A model generated the notes under the pieces. The model was not told where the DNA came from and did not search any database. It saw only the letters and a program-made list of their open reading frames with translations. The translations under genes were made by a program, and so were the position numbers. This document shows positions 44,027 through 52,253 of a DNA stretch of 52,253 nucleotides, one piece after another (position 1 is the stretch's first letter; each line of letters starts with the position of its first letter). The stretch is from Motilimonas sp. E26 (GTDB taxonomy: Bacteria; Pseudomonadota; Gammaproteobacteria; Enterobacterales; CBDFNC01): NCBI RefSeq assembly GCF_021278025.1, contig NZ_JAIBHJ010000003.1, positions 251,075-303,327 on the forward strand, in the 5' to 3' direction.

Positions 44027-44579
44027 TTTGCTCCGGAGGGCGAATGTGGCAAAAACCTTGTGCAGGAACATCAAGCGCAGCATTAAACTTGGCAGACATA
44101 TTTTGAAACGCAATAAGGCCTGTCAGATCGACGATGGCTTTTTCATCAAACCATGTTTTCAATAGTTCTACTTGTTGATTCGTCACGCTTTTACTGTTGT
44201 CTGACATGGATTCTGTATAATCGAGTACCGCACGCTCTTGATTGTTGAATATAGCGTGGTTTCGCCAATCCTTGAGCGCCATCACTTTGTCCTCTGAGCC
44301 TGCGCGTTTGGCTAAGGTCATACTATTGATATCAATACAAAACTGACAGTGATTAATTTGCGATACTCGCACAGTTATCAGTGAGCGTAACACCGCATCG
44401 ATAGGTGAGCGTTTACGGTTAATCACACCATATAATGAGGCGACAGTGGCAAATAGCAGGGGGACTTTGCCCCATAATAGGCCTGGAGTGAGGACTTGAC
44501 CGTAATTCTTTTTTTGTAACCAAAAAAAGGGTTTGATCCAAAAGGGGTAACTTTTTATTGGATCCGGTGACACGCGCAT
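44010..44579 (-). CDS. Carboxymuconolactone decarboxylase/AhpD-like protein
   Basis: 189 aa. CxxC pair C78/C81 in NHCQFCIDIN, followed by a conserved SMTLAKRAG helix, is the CMD/AhpD signature of thiol-dependent peroxidase-type proteins. GGAGG lies 6 nt before the ATG. Its 3' end overlaps the start of the FAD-oxidoreductase fusion by 17 nt. The two genes form an operon and may act in the same redox step, the flavoprotein reducing the CxxC. That pairing is inferred. Confidence 0.85.
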   Translation of the reverse strand: MRVSPDPIKSYPFWIKPFFWLQKKNYGQVLTPGLLWGKVPLLFATVASLYGVINRKRSPIDAVLRSLITVRVSQINHCQFCIDINSMTLAKRAGSEDKVMALKDWRNHAIFNNQERAVLDYTESMSDNSKSVTNQQVELLKTWFDEKAIVDLTGLIAFQNMSAKFNAALDVPAQGFCHIRPPEQNDEDK

Positions 44580-44857
44580 GGCTAACCTCCATTAATAAAC
44601 GTAGCTTAATCGCTGCCAACCTTTTCGGCAGGTTTAAGAGTGAGTATAAGTTGAGACCGTCATTTCTTGGGAATAATTTCACTAACATTCAGTATTGCTT
44701 AAAGTTTCACCACTTATAAGATAGAAGTAGTCAAGAATATTGAAATGAGAAGGTTAATATTAGAATTGGGTGTTAAGTTAATTAAGCTTTTTCAGTGTTT
44801 GTAATACACTCTTATTTCATCTGATTGGTTTTCTAAAAATGTTTAGATAGGGTAAAT

Positions 44858-46585
44858 ATGGTTTTGATATTGCGCTTTGCTATTTTCATGATGGCACTGT
44901 TAATTAGTGCTACTGTTTCGGCTAAAGTTGATCTGACAATAGAAGGCGTAGAAGGAGAGTTGGCAGCCAATGTTGAAGCCTATTTGTTATCAGTAGCAGA
45001 GCCAAAAGGGAAAAATTTAGGGGCCTATCGAAGCAGTTTAGAAACAGAAGCGAGCAATGCACTAAGGGCGTTAGGTTATTATCACTCAGATATAAAGTTA
45101 GATGTGAGCTTAAAAGATGGGCAGGTGGGTAAGCTGAAAGTGACAGCATCTATTACTGCAGGTGAGCCTGTGATAGTCAAAGCCCTTGATCTCAAGCTAA
45201 TGGGCGAAGCCCGCCATGATGAAGAATTTTTAACTTTTGCAAAAAAACTCCCGTTGCAGGTTGATAAGCCACTTAATCATGGCGTTTATGCGTCGGCCAA
45301 GTCCAGTATCACAAGTATGGCACTGCAACGGGGCTATTTTAATGGCAAGTTTGTTAAGTCTAGCGTTGAAGTTGAAGCCAAGGAAAATAGAGCAACGATT
45401 GTGCTTTGGTTCGATTCTGGGGTGCGTTATCGCTATGGCCCGCTGGTGTTGACTCAACCATCGCCTGCTGAGGAGTTGGTGCGTAGTATGGCGAGTTTTA
45501 CTCAGGGGGATTACTACCTAACTACCCAAGTTGCTCAATATAGCCTACAAATCAGCGATAGTGGTTATTTTAAAAATGTGTTAGTGCGCCCAAATATTGA
45601 GAAAGCCATTGGCAATCAAGTGCCTATCGAAGTAACTGTGGGCTTAAAACCGACTAATAGTTTTGAAGTTGGTGCGGGTGTAACAACAGACAATGGACCA
45701 AGAGTTAAATTCGGCTGGTCGCGCCCTTGGGTGAATGATTGGGGGCATAGTTTGGGTGCCGATTTAGAGTTGAGTAAGCAATCGCAAATCGTCTCAACCT
45801 ATTACAAAATTCCTATAGATGACCCCAATTGGAGTTATTTAAATATACAAACGGGCTACCAGCGTCTTGACGAGAATGATACTGAAAGTACTAAGTTCAC
45901 CCTTGGCGTACAACGATTTTGGAAAACGCCAAGTAAATGGGATCGTACCGCATTTATTAAGTACGATATCGAAGACAGTACTCAAGGTAATCAAACACTA
46001 AAAACCAAGCTAATTATTCCAGGACTCTCTTATAGTCGTACTCGAGTTCGTGGTGGGCTCAATGCTGTATGGGGAGATAAACAGCTTATTTCAACGGAAG
46101 TTTCTAGTAAGTATTGGGCCTCCGATGCAGATATTTTTAAGGTGTACGGACAAACAAAATGGCTACGCACCCTTACTGAAAAACACCGTGTGCTAGCGCG
46201 TTTAGAGCTAGGTGCTATCGCTGTTGATTCCATTAAAAGCGTGCCTTCATCAATGCGATTTTTCGCTGGTGGGGACCAATCCATCCGTGGTTATGACTAT
46301 AAGTCGATCGCGCCAAGAGACGATGATAATAAGCTTATCGGAGGCAAGTACTTGACGGTGGCGAGCTTAGAATATAGTTATCCGGTAAAGCCCAATTGGC
46401 GCATTGCCACCTTTATTGATGGCGGCACTTCTACTAATGACTTTTCAGAAGACCTGCAATATGGCACCGGGGCAGGTGTCGCTTGGGCATCGCCGATTGG
46501 ACCAATTAAACTGTTTCTCGGTGTACCACTAAATAGTGAGGAAACCGCGGTGAGATTACATTTCTTGATGGGGCCAGAACTATGA
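44858..46585 (+). CDS. tamA: Outer-membrane translocation assembly protein TamA
   Basis: TamA, an Omp85 outer-membrane protein, acts with TamB in outer-membrane lipid or protein transport. It has 575 aa with an N-terminal signal peptide (MALLISATVSA, cleavage before KVDLTIEG at about residue 22), about three POTRA domains (23-270) and a C-terminal barrel with FFAGGDQSIRGYDYK, the Omp85 loop-6 VRGY/F-type motif. It is divergent from the CMD-like gene across 278 nt and overlaps tamB by 4 nt (ATGA). Confidence 0.95.
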   Translation: MVLILRFAIFMMALLISATVSAKVDLTIEGVEGELAANVEAYLLSVAEPKGKNLGAYRSSLETEASNALRALGYYHSDIKLDVSLKDGQVGKLKVTASITAGEPVIVKALDLKLMGEARHDEEFLTFAKKLPLQVDKPLNHGVYASAKSSITSMALQRGYFNGKFVKSSVEVEAKENRATIVLWFDSGVRYRYGPLVLTQPSPAEELVRSMASFTQGDYYLTTQVAQYSLQISDSGYFKNVLVRPNIEKAIGNQVPIEVTVGLKPTNSFEVGAGVTTDNGPRVKFGWSRPWVNDWGHSLGADLELSKQSQIVSTYYKIPIDDPNWSYLNIQTGYQRLDENDTESTKFTLGVQRFWKTPSKWDRTAFIKYDIEDSTQGNQTLKTKLIIPGLSYSRTRVRGGLNAVWGDKQLISTEVSSKYWASDADIFKVYGQTKWLRTLTEKHRVLARLELGAIAVDSIKSVPSSMRFFAGGDQSIRGYDYKSIAPRDDDNKLIGGKYLTVASLEYSYPVKPNWRIATFIDGGTSTNDFSEDLQYGTGAGVAWASPIGPIKLFLGVPLNSEETAVRLHFLMGPEL

Positions 46586-49500
46586 GGATTTGGTTACGTC
46601 GAGGCTTACTTTGTATTTTATTACTGTTTAGTTTATTGATTGCCTTACTTTTATCCCATCACGGTAATGTGTTATTGATTAATCTAGCTAAACACTTTGT
46701 ACCGCAGTTAGAGCTTGAATTAGATGAGGGAGCATTATTATTTTCCCCAAAATTATCTGGTATTGCCTGGCAAGATGAACAAGTCGATTTAATGATAGAC
46801 CAATTGAGCTATCGATTTGATTGGGGCTGTTTAGCCAAAGCGATTTGTGTTGATGGGCTGACAGTAAAGGGTGTTGATGCGAACTTTCACCCACTGCAAA
46901 CGGCAGAGCCTGCGCCAACTAGCAGCGGAGGGCTACCCGATTCAGTTGCTATTCCGATAGGATTGCGTATTGAAGGCGTTGATATCTCGGATGTTTCCTA
47001 TCAACAACCTGGGTTAGCGGTGAATTTAAGCCAGCTTTTATTTTCTGCTCAGGTCAACCAACGCGGTGCGACGCTATCGCCAATAGTCAATGGCTTAACG
47101 GTTAGGCTAACGCCAACTGAGAATGCTGCTCAGGCCGAGCCTACCGTCTCTAGCACACCTACTAATAAAGAGGCGTTGGTGCTACCGACCTTGAAAGCGC
47201 CACTACCTATTCACATTCCGCAATTGAGTTTATCGCAATTCACTTTGGAACAAGGCGAAACACCATTCCATTTGACGCGTTTTTATACCTCAGTTAGCTG
47301 GGTAGAGCATGAGCTCACTGTTGAAGATCTTGAGTTAGTGTTACCTGAGCTAAGTGCAAAATTACAGGCACAAGTTAGCTTGCGTAATGATTGGCCATTA
47401 ACAGCGGATCTCTCCGCCAAATTATTAGCCGACCCCGTTTTAGATGGGCAGTTAGTGGGGCAGAAACTTCGTCTTAGCGCTGCAGGAGACACCAAGAAGC
47501 TGAGCACAGATCTTACTTTAACTGGGCCCGTTAAGTTGAACCTTAAAGGATGGTCAGCCCCCTTAAGTGCGCGTATTGATCATCAACAAGCGCTAACTTG
47601 GCAGAAGTTGCAATGGCCATTAACGGGAGCGCCGCAGTTTACCCTTAAGCAAGGCGAAGTTAATTCGAAAGGGAACCTAGATAATTTTAACGTTAATCTT
47701 GCCACGTTAGTTTTCGGTGAAGGCTTGCCGGATGTTGATCTTAGCGGTCAAGTTCAAGGTAATTTAGAAAAAATAAATGTTAAACAGCTGCTGGCAAAAA
47801 CCTTATCTGGAGAGGTGAGCTTAGTGGGTAAGCTTGATCTGGCTGATCAGTTAGCTTGGCAAGGAGACCTAGATTTAAGCAATATAGATAGTACCAGCTA
47901 TTTTCCTGACTACCCTGCACAATTAAATGGTCAGCTAAGCCACAGTTTTGTCCTGCAAGGTTCACATTGGCAGTTAGGAGTGGAGAAGTTAGACCTGCAC
48001 GGTAAGTTTATGGAGCAGCCGCTAAAAGTCGCAGGTAAAGTGTCGGGCAATGATCGCCTAGAATGGAAAATAGATAACCTCGTGGTTATCAATGGTAAAA
48101 ATCAGGTCACTGCAACGGGTCATATTAAAGATAAAGTCGACTTACTATTAAATATAAATGTACCGGATATTTCTAGCTCCCTGCCGGACATTGCTGGTAA
48201 TTTACAGGGGGATGTTAAGGTCGCGGGAGAATTAACTGCGCCTAAGGTTAATATTGATCTCACCGGCAACAAGATTGTACTGGGCGAACTTTCCTTGGCT
48301 AGCTTAAGCCTAAAAGCCGATGTGTTGGCCAGTAAGCAGCCTTCTGGTCACGCAGATCTTGAAATCAAGCAATTAAAGCAGCCTGGTATCGACGTTGATA
48401 TGCTGCGATTAACTGCGTCAGGGTCTGATCTATCGCATCAGGTTACCCTTAAGGTCGATGGCCAGCCTGTAGCGACGGAATTAGCGCTGTCTGGCCGCTG
48501 GCAAAATCAAGGCTGGCAGGGGCAATTACAGCAAGCGTGGTTTAGTACCATTGAAGGGCGCTGGCAGCTAGATCAACCCAGCCAAATCAGTTACCGCAAT
48601 AAACAAGTGGTGTTAGCTAAGCAATGTTGGTCATCTGCGCCCAGTTTATTTTGTCTTCAGCCAACGAAAGCGGGCGAAAGTGGTGAAACAGGGCTGGTGG
48701 TTGAGCATTATGATCTCGGCCGCTTACAGCAGTTTTTACCTGAGTTAATGAAGTTGCAAGGCGTGATACAAACGAACGTGACAGCCAAGTGGACCAAGGG
48801 CGCTAAGCCAACCGCACGTTTCGATGTTAATAGTCGCGATATCAATGTGACTTTTCTTGATGATAATAGTCAGGAGCATGCCATTCCCGTAACGACCTTA
48901 ACGTTGACAGGTGAGCTAGATAAAACACTAGCTAAGTTCGTGCTTAATCTAGATACCGATAAGCTAGGTAATGCAGATATTGACTTAACCTTACAGCCAT
49001 ATACGGCAGAAAAGTTGTTACAAGGTAAGTTCTTTTATCAGGGCTTAAATTTAAAAGCGCTACATTACCTCGCACCTAATTTAGATGAGTTAGCGGGGGA
49101 TGTCTCCCTTGATATAAATGTGAATGGTCCGCTCAAAGCGCCGATTGTAAAAGGGAGCGCTCAGTTAAAAGATGCGGCACTAGGTGGTGGCAGTGTTCCT
49201 ATGTACCTTTCTGACCTGAATACAGAAATCAAGCTAAATGGTACTAAAGGTACGGTTGCAGGTGGTTTTAACACCGGCGATGGATCTGGACAGATCGATG
49301 GCGCATTTGATTGGCAGAAAGGACTGAACGCTTGGATTACACTTAAGGGGGATAGGATTGAAGTAGACTACCAATCACAAGTTCAGTTATTTATTTCACC
49401 GGATTTGAAATTTATTTTAGATGATAAAAAAATGGATTTAACCGGCAATATATTGGTCCCAAAAGGGATGATTGCGGTGAAAACCTTGCCTCCTAGCGCA

Positions 49501-50280
49501 GTATCGATTTCGGATGATGTAGTGGTGGTGGATTCCGGTACAGCAATTGATGAAGCCGCTAATCTACCACTAAAGATGAAATTAGGAGTGCAGTTAGGTG
49601 ATGATGTGAAAATTGACGCATTTGGCCTAAAGTCGAATCTAAAGGGACAGCTCGCTGTAACAAAAAAAGTTGATGGGCCTATTCTGACTAACGGTAATAT
49701 TCGTTTGGTGAATGGCTCATATCGTGCTTTTGGTCAAAATTTGCTTATTAGGAAAGGAGTACTCTTGTTCTCTGGACCTCCGGACCAACCTTACCTATCA
49801 GTGAATGCGATTCGTGATCCAGCCCTCATTACCGATAACGTAACCGCTGGGATCAAGCTAGAAGGGCCTGTATCGGCGCCTGAGATCACTATTTATTCTA
49901 CCCCTGCGATGGACCAACAAAATGCATTATCCTATTTGTTACGCGGCAAGGGAATCGACTCTCGAGCAGGTGATGACTCGATGATGACGTCTATGTTGAT
50001 AAATTTAGGCGTGGGCCAAAGTGCTGACACTGTCAGTCAAATTGGCGAAGCCCTAGGGGTCAAAGATTTAGCGCTCGACTCCAGTGGTAGTGGTGATAAT
50101 TCACAATTGAATATTACCGGTTATATCTTACCGGGTGTACAAATTCGTTACGGTATTGGTCTATTTTCATCGATGACCGAAATCGCCTTACGTTATGAAG
50201 TCATGCCTAGACTCTATTTAGAAGCGGTGAGTGGTTTATACAGTGCATTTGACGTGTATTACCAGTTTGATTGGGATTGA
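46582..50280 (+). CDS. tamB: Inner-membrane bridging protein TamB
   Basis: TamB spans the periplasm between the inner membrane and TamA. At 1232 aa it matches the family. One N-terminal signal anchor (about residues 8-28, LLCILLLFSLLIALLL) is followed by a long beta-rich AsmA/repeating-groove-like body. The conserved DUF490 C-terminus begins at about residue 890, with QQNALSYLLRGKGIDS and the final barrel-like YYQFDWD. It overlaps tamA by 4 nt, implying coupling. Confidence 0.96.
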   Translation: MRIWLRRGLLCILLLFSLLIALLLSHHGNVLLINLAKHFVPQLELELDEGALLFSPKLSGIAWQDEQVDLMIDQLSYRFDWGCLAKAICVDGLTVKGVDANFHPLQTAEPAPTSSGGLPDSVAIPIGLRIEGVDISDVSYQQPGLAVNLSQLLFSAQVNQRGATLSPIVNGLTVRLTPTENAAQAEPTVSSTPTNKEALVLPTLKAPLPIHIPQLSLSQFTLEQGETPFHLTRFYTSVSWVEHELTVEDLELVLPELSAKLQAQVSLRNDWPLTADLSAKLLADPVLDGQLVGQKLRLSAAGDTKKLSTDLTLTGPVKLNLKGWSAPLSARIDHQQALTWQKLQWPLTGAPQFTLKQGEVNSKGNLDNFNVNLATLVFGEGLPDVDLSGQVQGNLEKINVKQLLAKTLSGEVSLVGKLDLADQLAWQGDLDLSNIDSTSYFPDYPAQLNGQLSHSFVLQGSHWQLGVEKLDLHGKFMEQPLKVAGKVSGNDRLEWKIDNLVVINGKNQVTATGHIKDKVDLLLNINVPDISSSLPDIAGNLQGDVKVAGELTAPKVNIDLTGNKIVLGELSLASLSLKADVLASKQPSGHADLEIKQLKQPGIDVDMLRLTASGSDLSHQVTLKVDGQPVATELALSGRWQNQGWQGQLQQAWFSTIEGRWQLDQPSQISYRNKQVVLAKQCWSSAPSLFCLQPTKAGESGETGLVVEHYDLGRLQQFLPELMKLQGVIQTNVTAKWTKGAKPTARFDVNSRDINVTFLDDNSQEHAIPVTTLTLTGELDKTLAKFVLNLDTDKLGNADIDLTLQPYTAEKLLQGKFFYQGLNLKALHYLAPNLDELAGDVSLDINVNGPLKAPIVKGSAQLKDAALGGGSVPMYLSDLNTEIKLNGTKGTVAGGFNTGDGSGQIDGAFDWQKGLNAWITLKGDRIEVDYQSQVQLFISPDLKFILDDKKMDLTGNILVPKGMIAVKTLPPSAVSISDDVVVVDSGTAIDEAANLPLKMKLGVQLGDDVKIDAFGLKSNLKGQLAVTKKVDGPILTNGNIRLVNGSYRAFGQNLLIRKGVLLFSGPPDQPYLSVNAIRDPALITDNVTAGIKLEGPVSAPEITIYSTPAMDQQNALSYLLRGKGIDSRAGDDSMMTSMLINLGVGQSADTVSQIGEALGVKDLALDSSGSGDNSQLNITGYILPGVQIRYGIGLFSSMTEIALRYEVMPRLYLEAVSGLYSAFDVYYQFDWD

Positions 50281-50303
50281 TTAGATATACCAGAATAATG
50301 CTC

Positions 50304-50321
50304 ACCCCCCTTTGAGGGGGG
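50304..50321. terminator. GC hairpin between tamB and ggt
   Basis: ACCCCCC, loop TTTGA, GGGGGG, in the 61-nt convergent gap. It has no T run in either direction, so termination would rely on the strong stem alone. Confidence 0.45.
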
Positions 50322-50341
50322 GGAGATCTTGATGGTTAGCA

Positions 50342-52102
50342 CTACTCTCCTAGGGCTAAGCCTTCGCGGCGTGGGTCTACCCCGGATTCAATGCCTTGGT
50401 CGGTAATGACAAAGCCATGTAAGCCACTATTAAGGTCTTTCTCTGTGGTGTTATAGCCAAGTTTGATGAGTTCAGTTTTGAGCTGCTTGCTTGATGTTCC
50501 TTGCTCTAATTCAAAGGTACCTGATTGGTTGACTAAGTGGGGTAGCTCGATAGCTTGTTGCAATGGCATGCCCCAAGTAAGGTGGGCGATCAAGGCTTGA
50601 CTGACATAATTGATGATGCGGCTGCCGCCCGGCGAGCCAAGTGCTAGATAGGGTTTATTATGCTTGAACACTAAGGTGGGCGACATAGACGAACGCGGCC
50701 GTTTATTGGCTTGCACTCGATTGGCGATTGGCTTGCCATTCGCCTCGGCTTGGAAAGAAAAATCGGTTAGTTGATTGTTTAGTAAAAAACCGCCTACCAT
50801 TATTCTCGCGCCGAAGGCATTCTCGATGCTGGATGTCATGGAAACAATATTACCAGCTTGGTCATGGATCACTAAGTGGGTTGTTGAAGGTAAAGATTGA
50901 CTGGTTTGTATTCCCCAATTTTGTGCTTGTTTGGCTAATAATTCTGGTTGACCAGCGTTTACCTGAGGTAATGCGACTTTTGACTGTTTAATTAGCTGCG
51001 CGCGCTTTTCTAAATAGTCGGGGCTAAGTAATGCTTCACTGTTATTTTCTACAAAGTCTGGGTCGGCCATGTATTTGGCGCGATCAGCAAAGGCAAGGCG
51101 GCTGGCATCTCCAATAATACGCCATGCCGATGCGCTATTGGCAGTATATTGCGCAATGTTAGCACGCTCACTAAGGGCTAAAATTTGACCAACGGTTAGG
51201 CCACCTGATGACGGTAATCCCATGCCGCATACTTGGTAATCCTGTTGGTATTGCACGCACGTATTTGGCCGCGTTTTTATTTGGTATTGAGTTAAATCCG
51301 TTAAACTGAGTAACCCTGGGTTAGTGGGGTGGTTTTGCACTGCTTTGACGATTTGGTTGGCTAATATCCCTTGATAAAAGCCATTGCGGCCTTGCTCTGC
51401 GATGATTTTTAAGCTCTTCGCGTAGCTGGGGTTTTTGAGGATGTATCCCGCAGTAATGGGTTGGTCAGCGGCATCAAAAAAGTAAGAGCGGGTACTTGGA
51501 TGTTGTTTTAGACGCGCTTGATCCATTGCGACTAATTGAGCCAATCTAGGCGATACTTGGAATCCTTGTTGGGCGAGTTGGATGGCTGGTGCAAATAACT
51601 TAGGCCAGGGTAATTTACCGTATTGCTGATGGGTTTGCCACATCAGGTCAATGACTCCCGGCACCCCAACAGATCGACCTCCAACCACTGCATCGAAAAA
51701 GCCCATCGGCTTTTGGTTGGCGTCAATAAAAAGCTCACTTGTAGCTTTGCTTGGCGCTGTTTCTCTGCCATCAAAGCTAAGTAACTGCTTACTTTTTTGA
51801 TCGTAATACAATAAAAAAGCGCCGCCACCAATACCTGATGATTGTGGCTCAACTAAGCCGAGAACCAGCTGTGCGGCGATCATCGCATCAATGGCGCTGC
51901 CACCTTGTTTAAGTATGGCAAAAGCTGCTTCACTGGCATGAGGGTTTGCAGTGACTACCATGTGCTTTTTAGCTATTACCAAAGATTGAAATTGATTACC
52001 GGTGGCCGCTTCAGGTGCGATTTGATCGCTGACTTGTGAAGTCGCAAAAGCCGACATGGGCAATAGCAGGGAAAGCAGGAGGATAAAGCTTGCTGGTTTC
52101 AT
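50342..52102 (-). CDS. ggt: Gamma-glutamyltransferase, periplasmic
   Basis: Ggt cleaves the gamma-glutamyl bond of glutathione and related peptides; it self-processes in the periplasm. It has 586 aa with a signal peptide cleaved after about residue 20 (LPMSAFA). The large subunit carries substrate-binding R113 (DGRETAP). Autocleavage is expected before T407 (LPSTTHLVIHD), giving the small subunit, with GSPGGSRI near residue 500 forming the oxyanion glycines. Terminator-like hairpin downstream. The region from 52103 to the window end holds its upstream sequence, with no other gene. Confidence 0.95.
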   Translation of the reverse strand: MKPASFILLLSLLLPMSAFATSQVSDQIAPEAATGNQFQSLVIAKKHMVVTANPHASEAAFAILKQGGSAIDAMIAAQLVLGLVEPQSSGIGGGAFLLYYDQKSKQLLSFDGRETAPSKATSELFIDANQKPMGFFDAVVGGRSVGVPGVIDLMWQTHQQYGKLPWPKLFAPAIQLAQQGFQVSPRLAQLVAMDQARLKQHPSTRSYFFDAADQPITAGYILKNPSYAKSLKIIAEQGRNGFYQGILANQIVKAVQNHPTNPGLLSLTDLTQYQIKTRPNTCVQYQQDYQVCGMGLPSSGGLTVGQILALSERANIAQYTANSASAWRIIGDASRLAFADRAKYMADPDFVENNSEALLSPDYLEKRAQLIKQSKVALPQVNAGQPELLAKQAQNWGIQTSQSLPSTTHLVIHDQAGNIVSMTSSIENAFGARIMVGGFLLNNQLTDFSFQAEANGKPIANRVQANKRPRSSMSPTLVFKHNKPYLALGSPGGSRIINYVSQALIAHLTWGMPLQQAIELPHLVNQSGTFELEQGTSSKQLKTELIKLGYNTTEKDLNSGLHGFVITDQGIESGVDPRREGLALGE

Positions 52103-52253
52103 CTTCGTTTTTCCTAAACGTAAATTGGGTACAGCTAGCTGAATTTATACAGGTAATTCAGCATTGGCGAGTGTTGCTAGGGTCTGTTGATCTTTCGTGA
52201 TTGTTTTTGCAGCGAATTGTTGGGTATTTATACAAGGCAGCGCTTTTGTGGTG

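Noticed and set aside
50728-50991. Plus-strand ORF inside ggt
   Set aside because: Antisense shadow of the gamma-glutamyltransferase gene, with no supporting signals.

Overview
The window comes from a gamma-proteobacterium of the Alteromonadales/Shewanella type. The evidence is the house-keeping set (nadA, gapA, msrB, a DUF2989 lipoprotein, a YeaC/DUF1315 protein, ansA, sppA, bioABFCD next to htpX, tamAB), a moderate GC content, and FNR-like and CpxR-like boxes matching enteric consensus. The genus is inferred from gene content and not proven.

Left core, 1-16.8 kb. A tRNA-Lys(TTT) is followed by nadA and, convergently, a hexose-6-phosphate mutarotase. A glycogen/maltodextrin operon follows: malQ, glgB, glgX and a small coupled zinc-ribbon membrane protein, without glgC or glgA. 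gapA is on the minus strand, with two degenerate copies of a GAPDH 3' end behind it. Its promoter region carries a perfect FNR box at -41.5 from the predicted start. Then come msrB, the DUF2989 lipoprotein, a YeaC-like protein, ansA, sppA and a YdjA-type nitroreductase.

Accessory island, about 16.83-29.92 kb. It is bounded by direct repeats of the asnS 3' end plus terminator. It contains no integrase and no full-length Rhs protein. It is a string of polymorphic-toxin debris: 5'-truncated Rhs cores with toxin tips, short toxin tails of about 13-35 codons, and intact immunity genes, including recognisable Imm11/DUF1629, Imm8 and Imm53 types. Between them lie at least a dozen full or partial copies of a composite repeat, here called R (about 150 bp), usually beginning within 50 nt of an immunity-gene stop codon. 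The array therefore looks like [toxin tail - immunity gene - R] cassettes. The Rhs core would give homology on one side and R on the other, so tips could be exchanged and old immunity genes kept. This is the most novel part of the window. IS10-like and IS481-like remnants lie at its left end.

Right core, 29.9-52.2 kb. asnS, a small membrane protein, bioA divergent from bioB-bioF-bioC-bioD (translationally coupled in part), and htpX with a CpxR-type box and a good promoter. Next are a lipoprotein-type solute-binding protein overlapping a GGDEF/EAL protein, a CMD/AhpD-like protein overlapping a TVP38/DedA-FAD oxidoreductase fusion, tamA-tamB overlapping by 4 nt, and a periplasmic gamma-glutamyltransferase. 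All functional statements are read from the sequence by eye; no database search was run.
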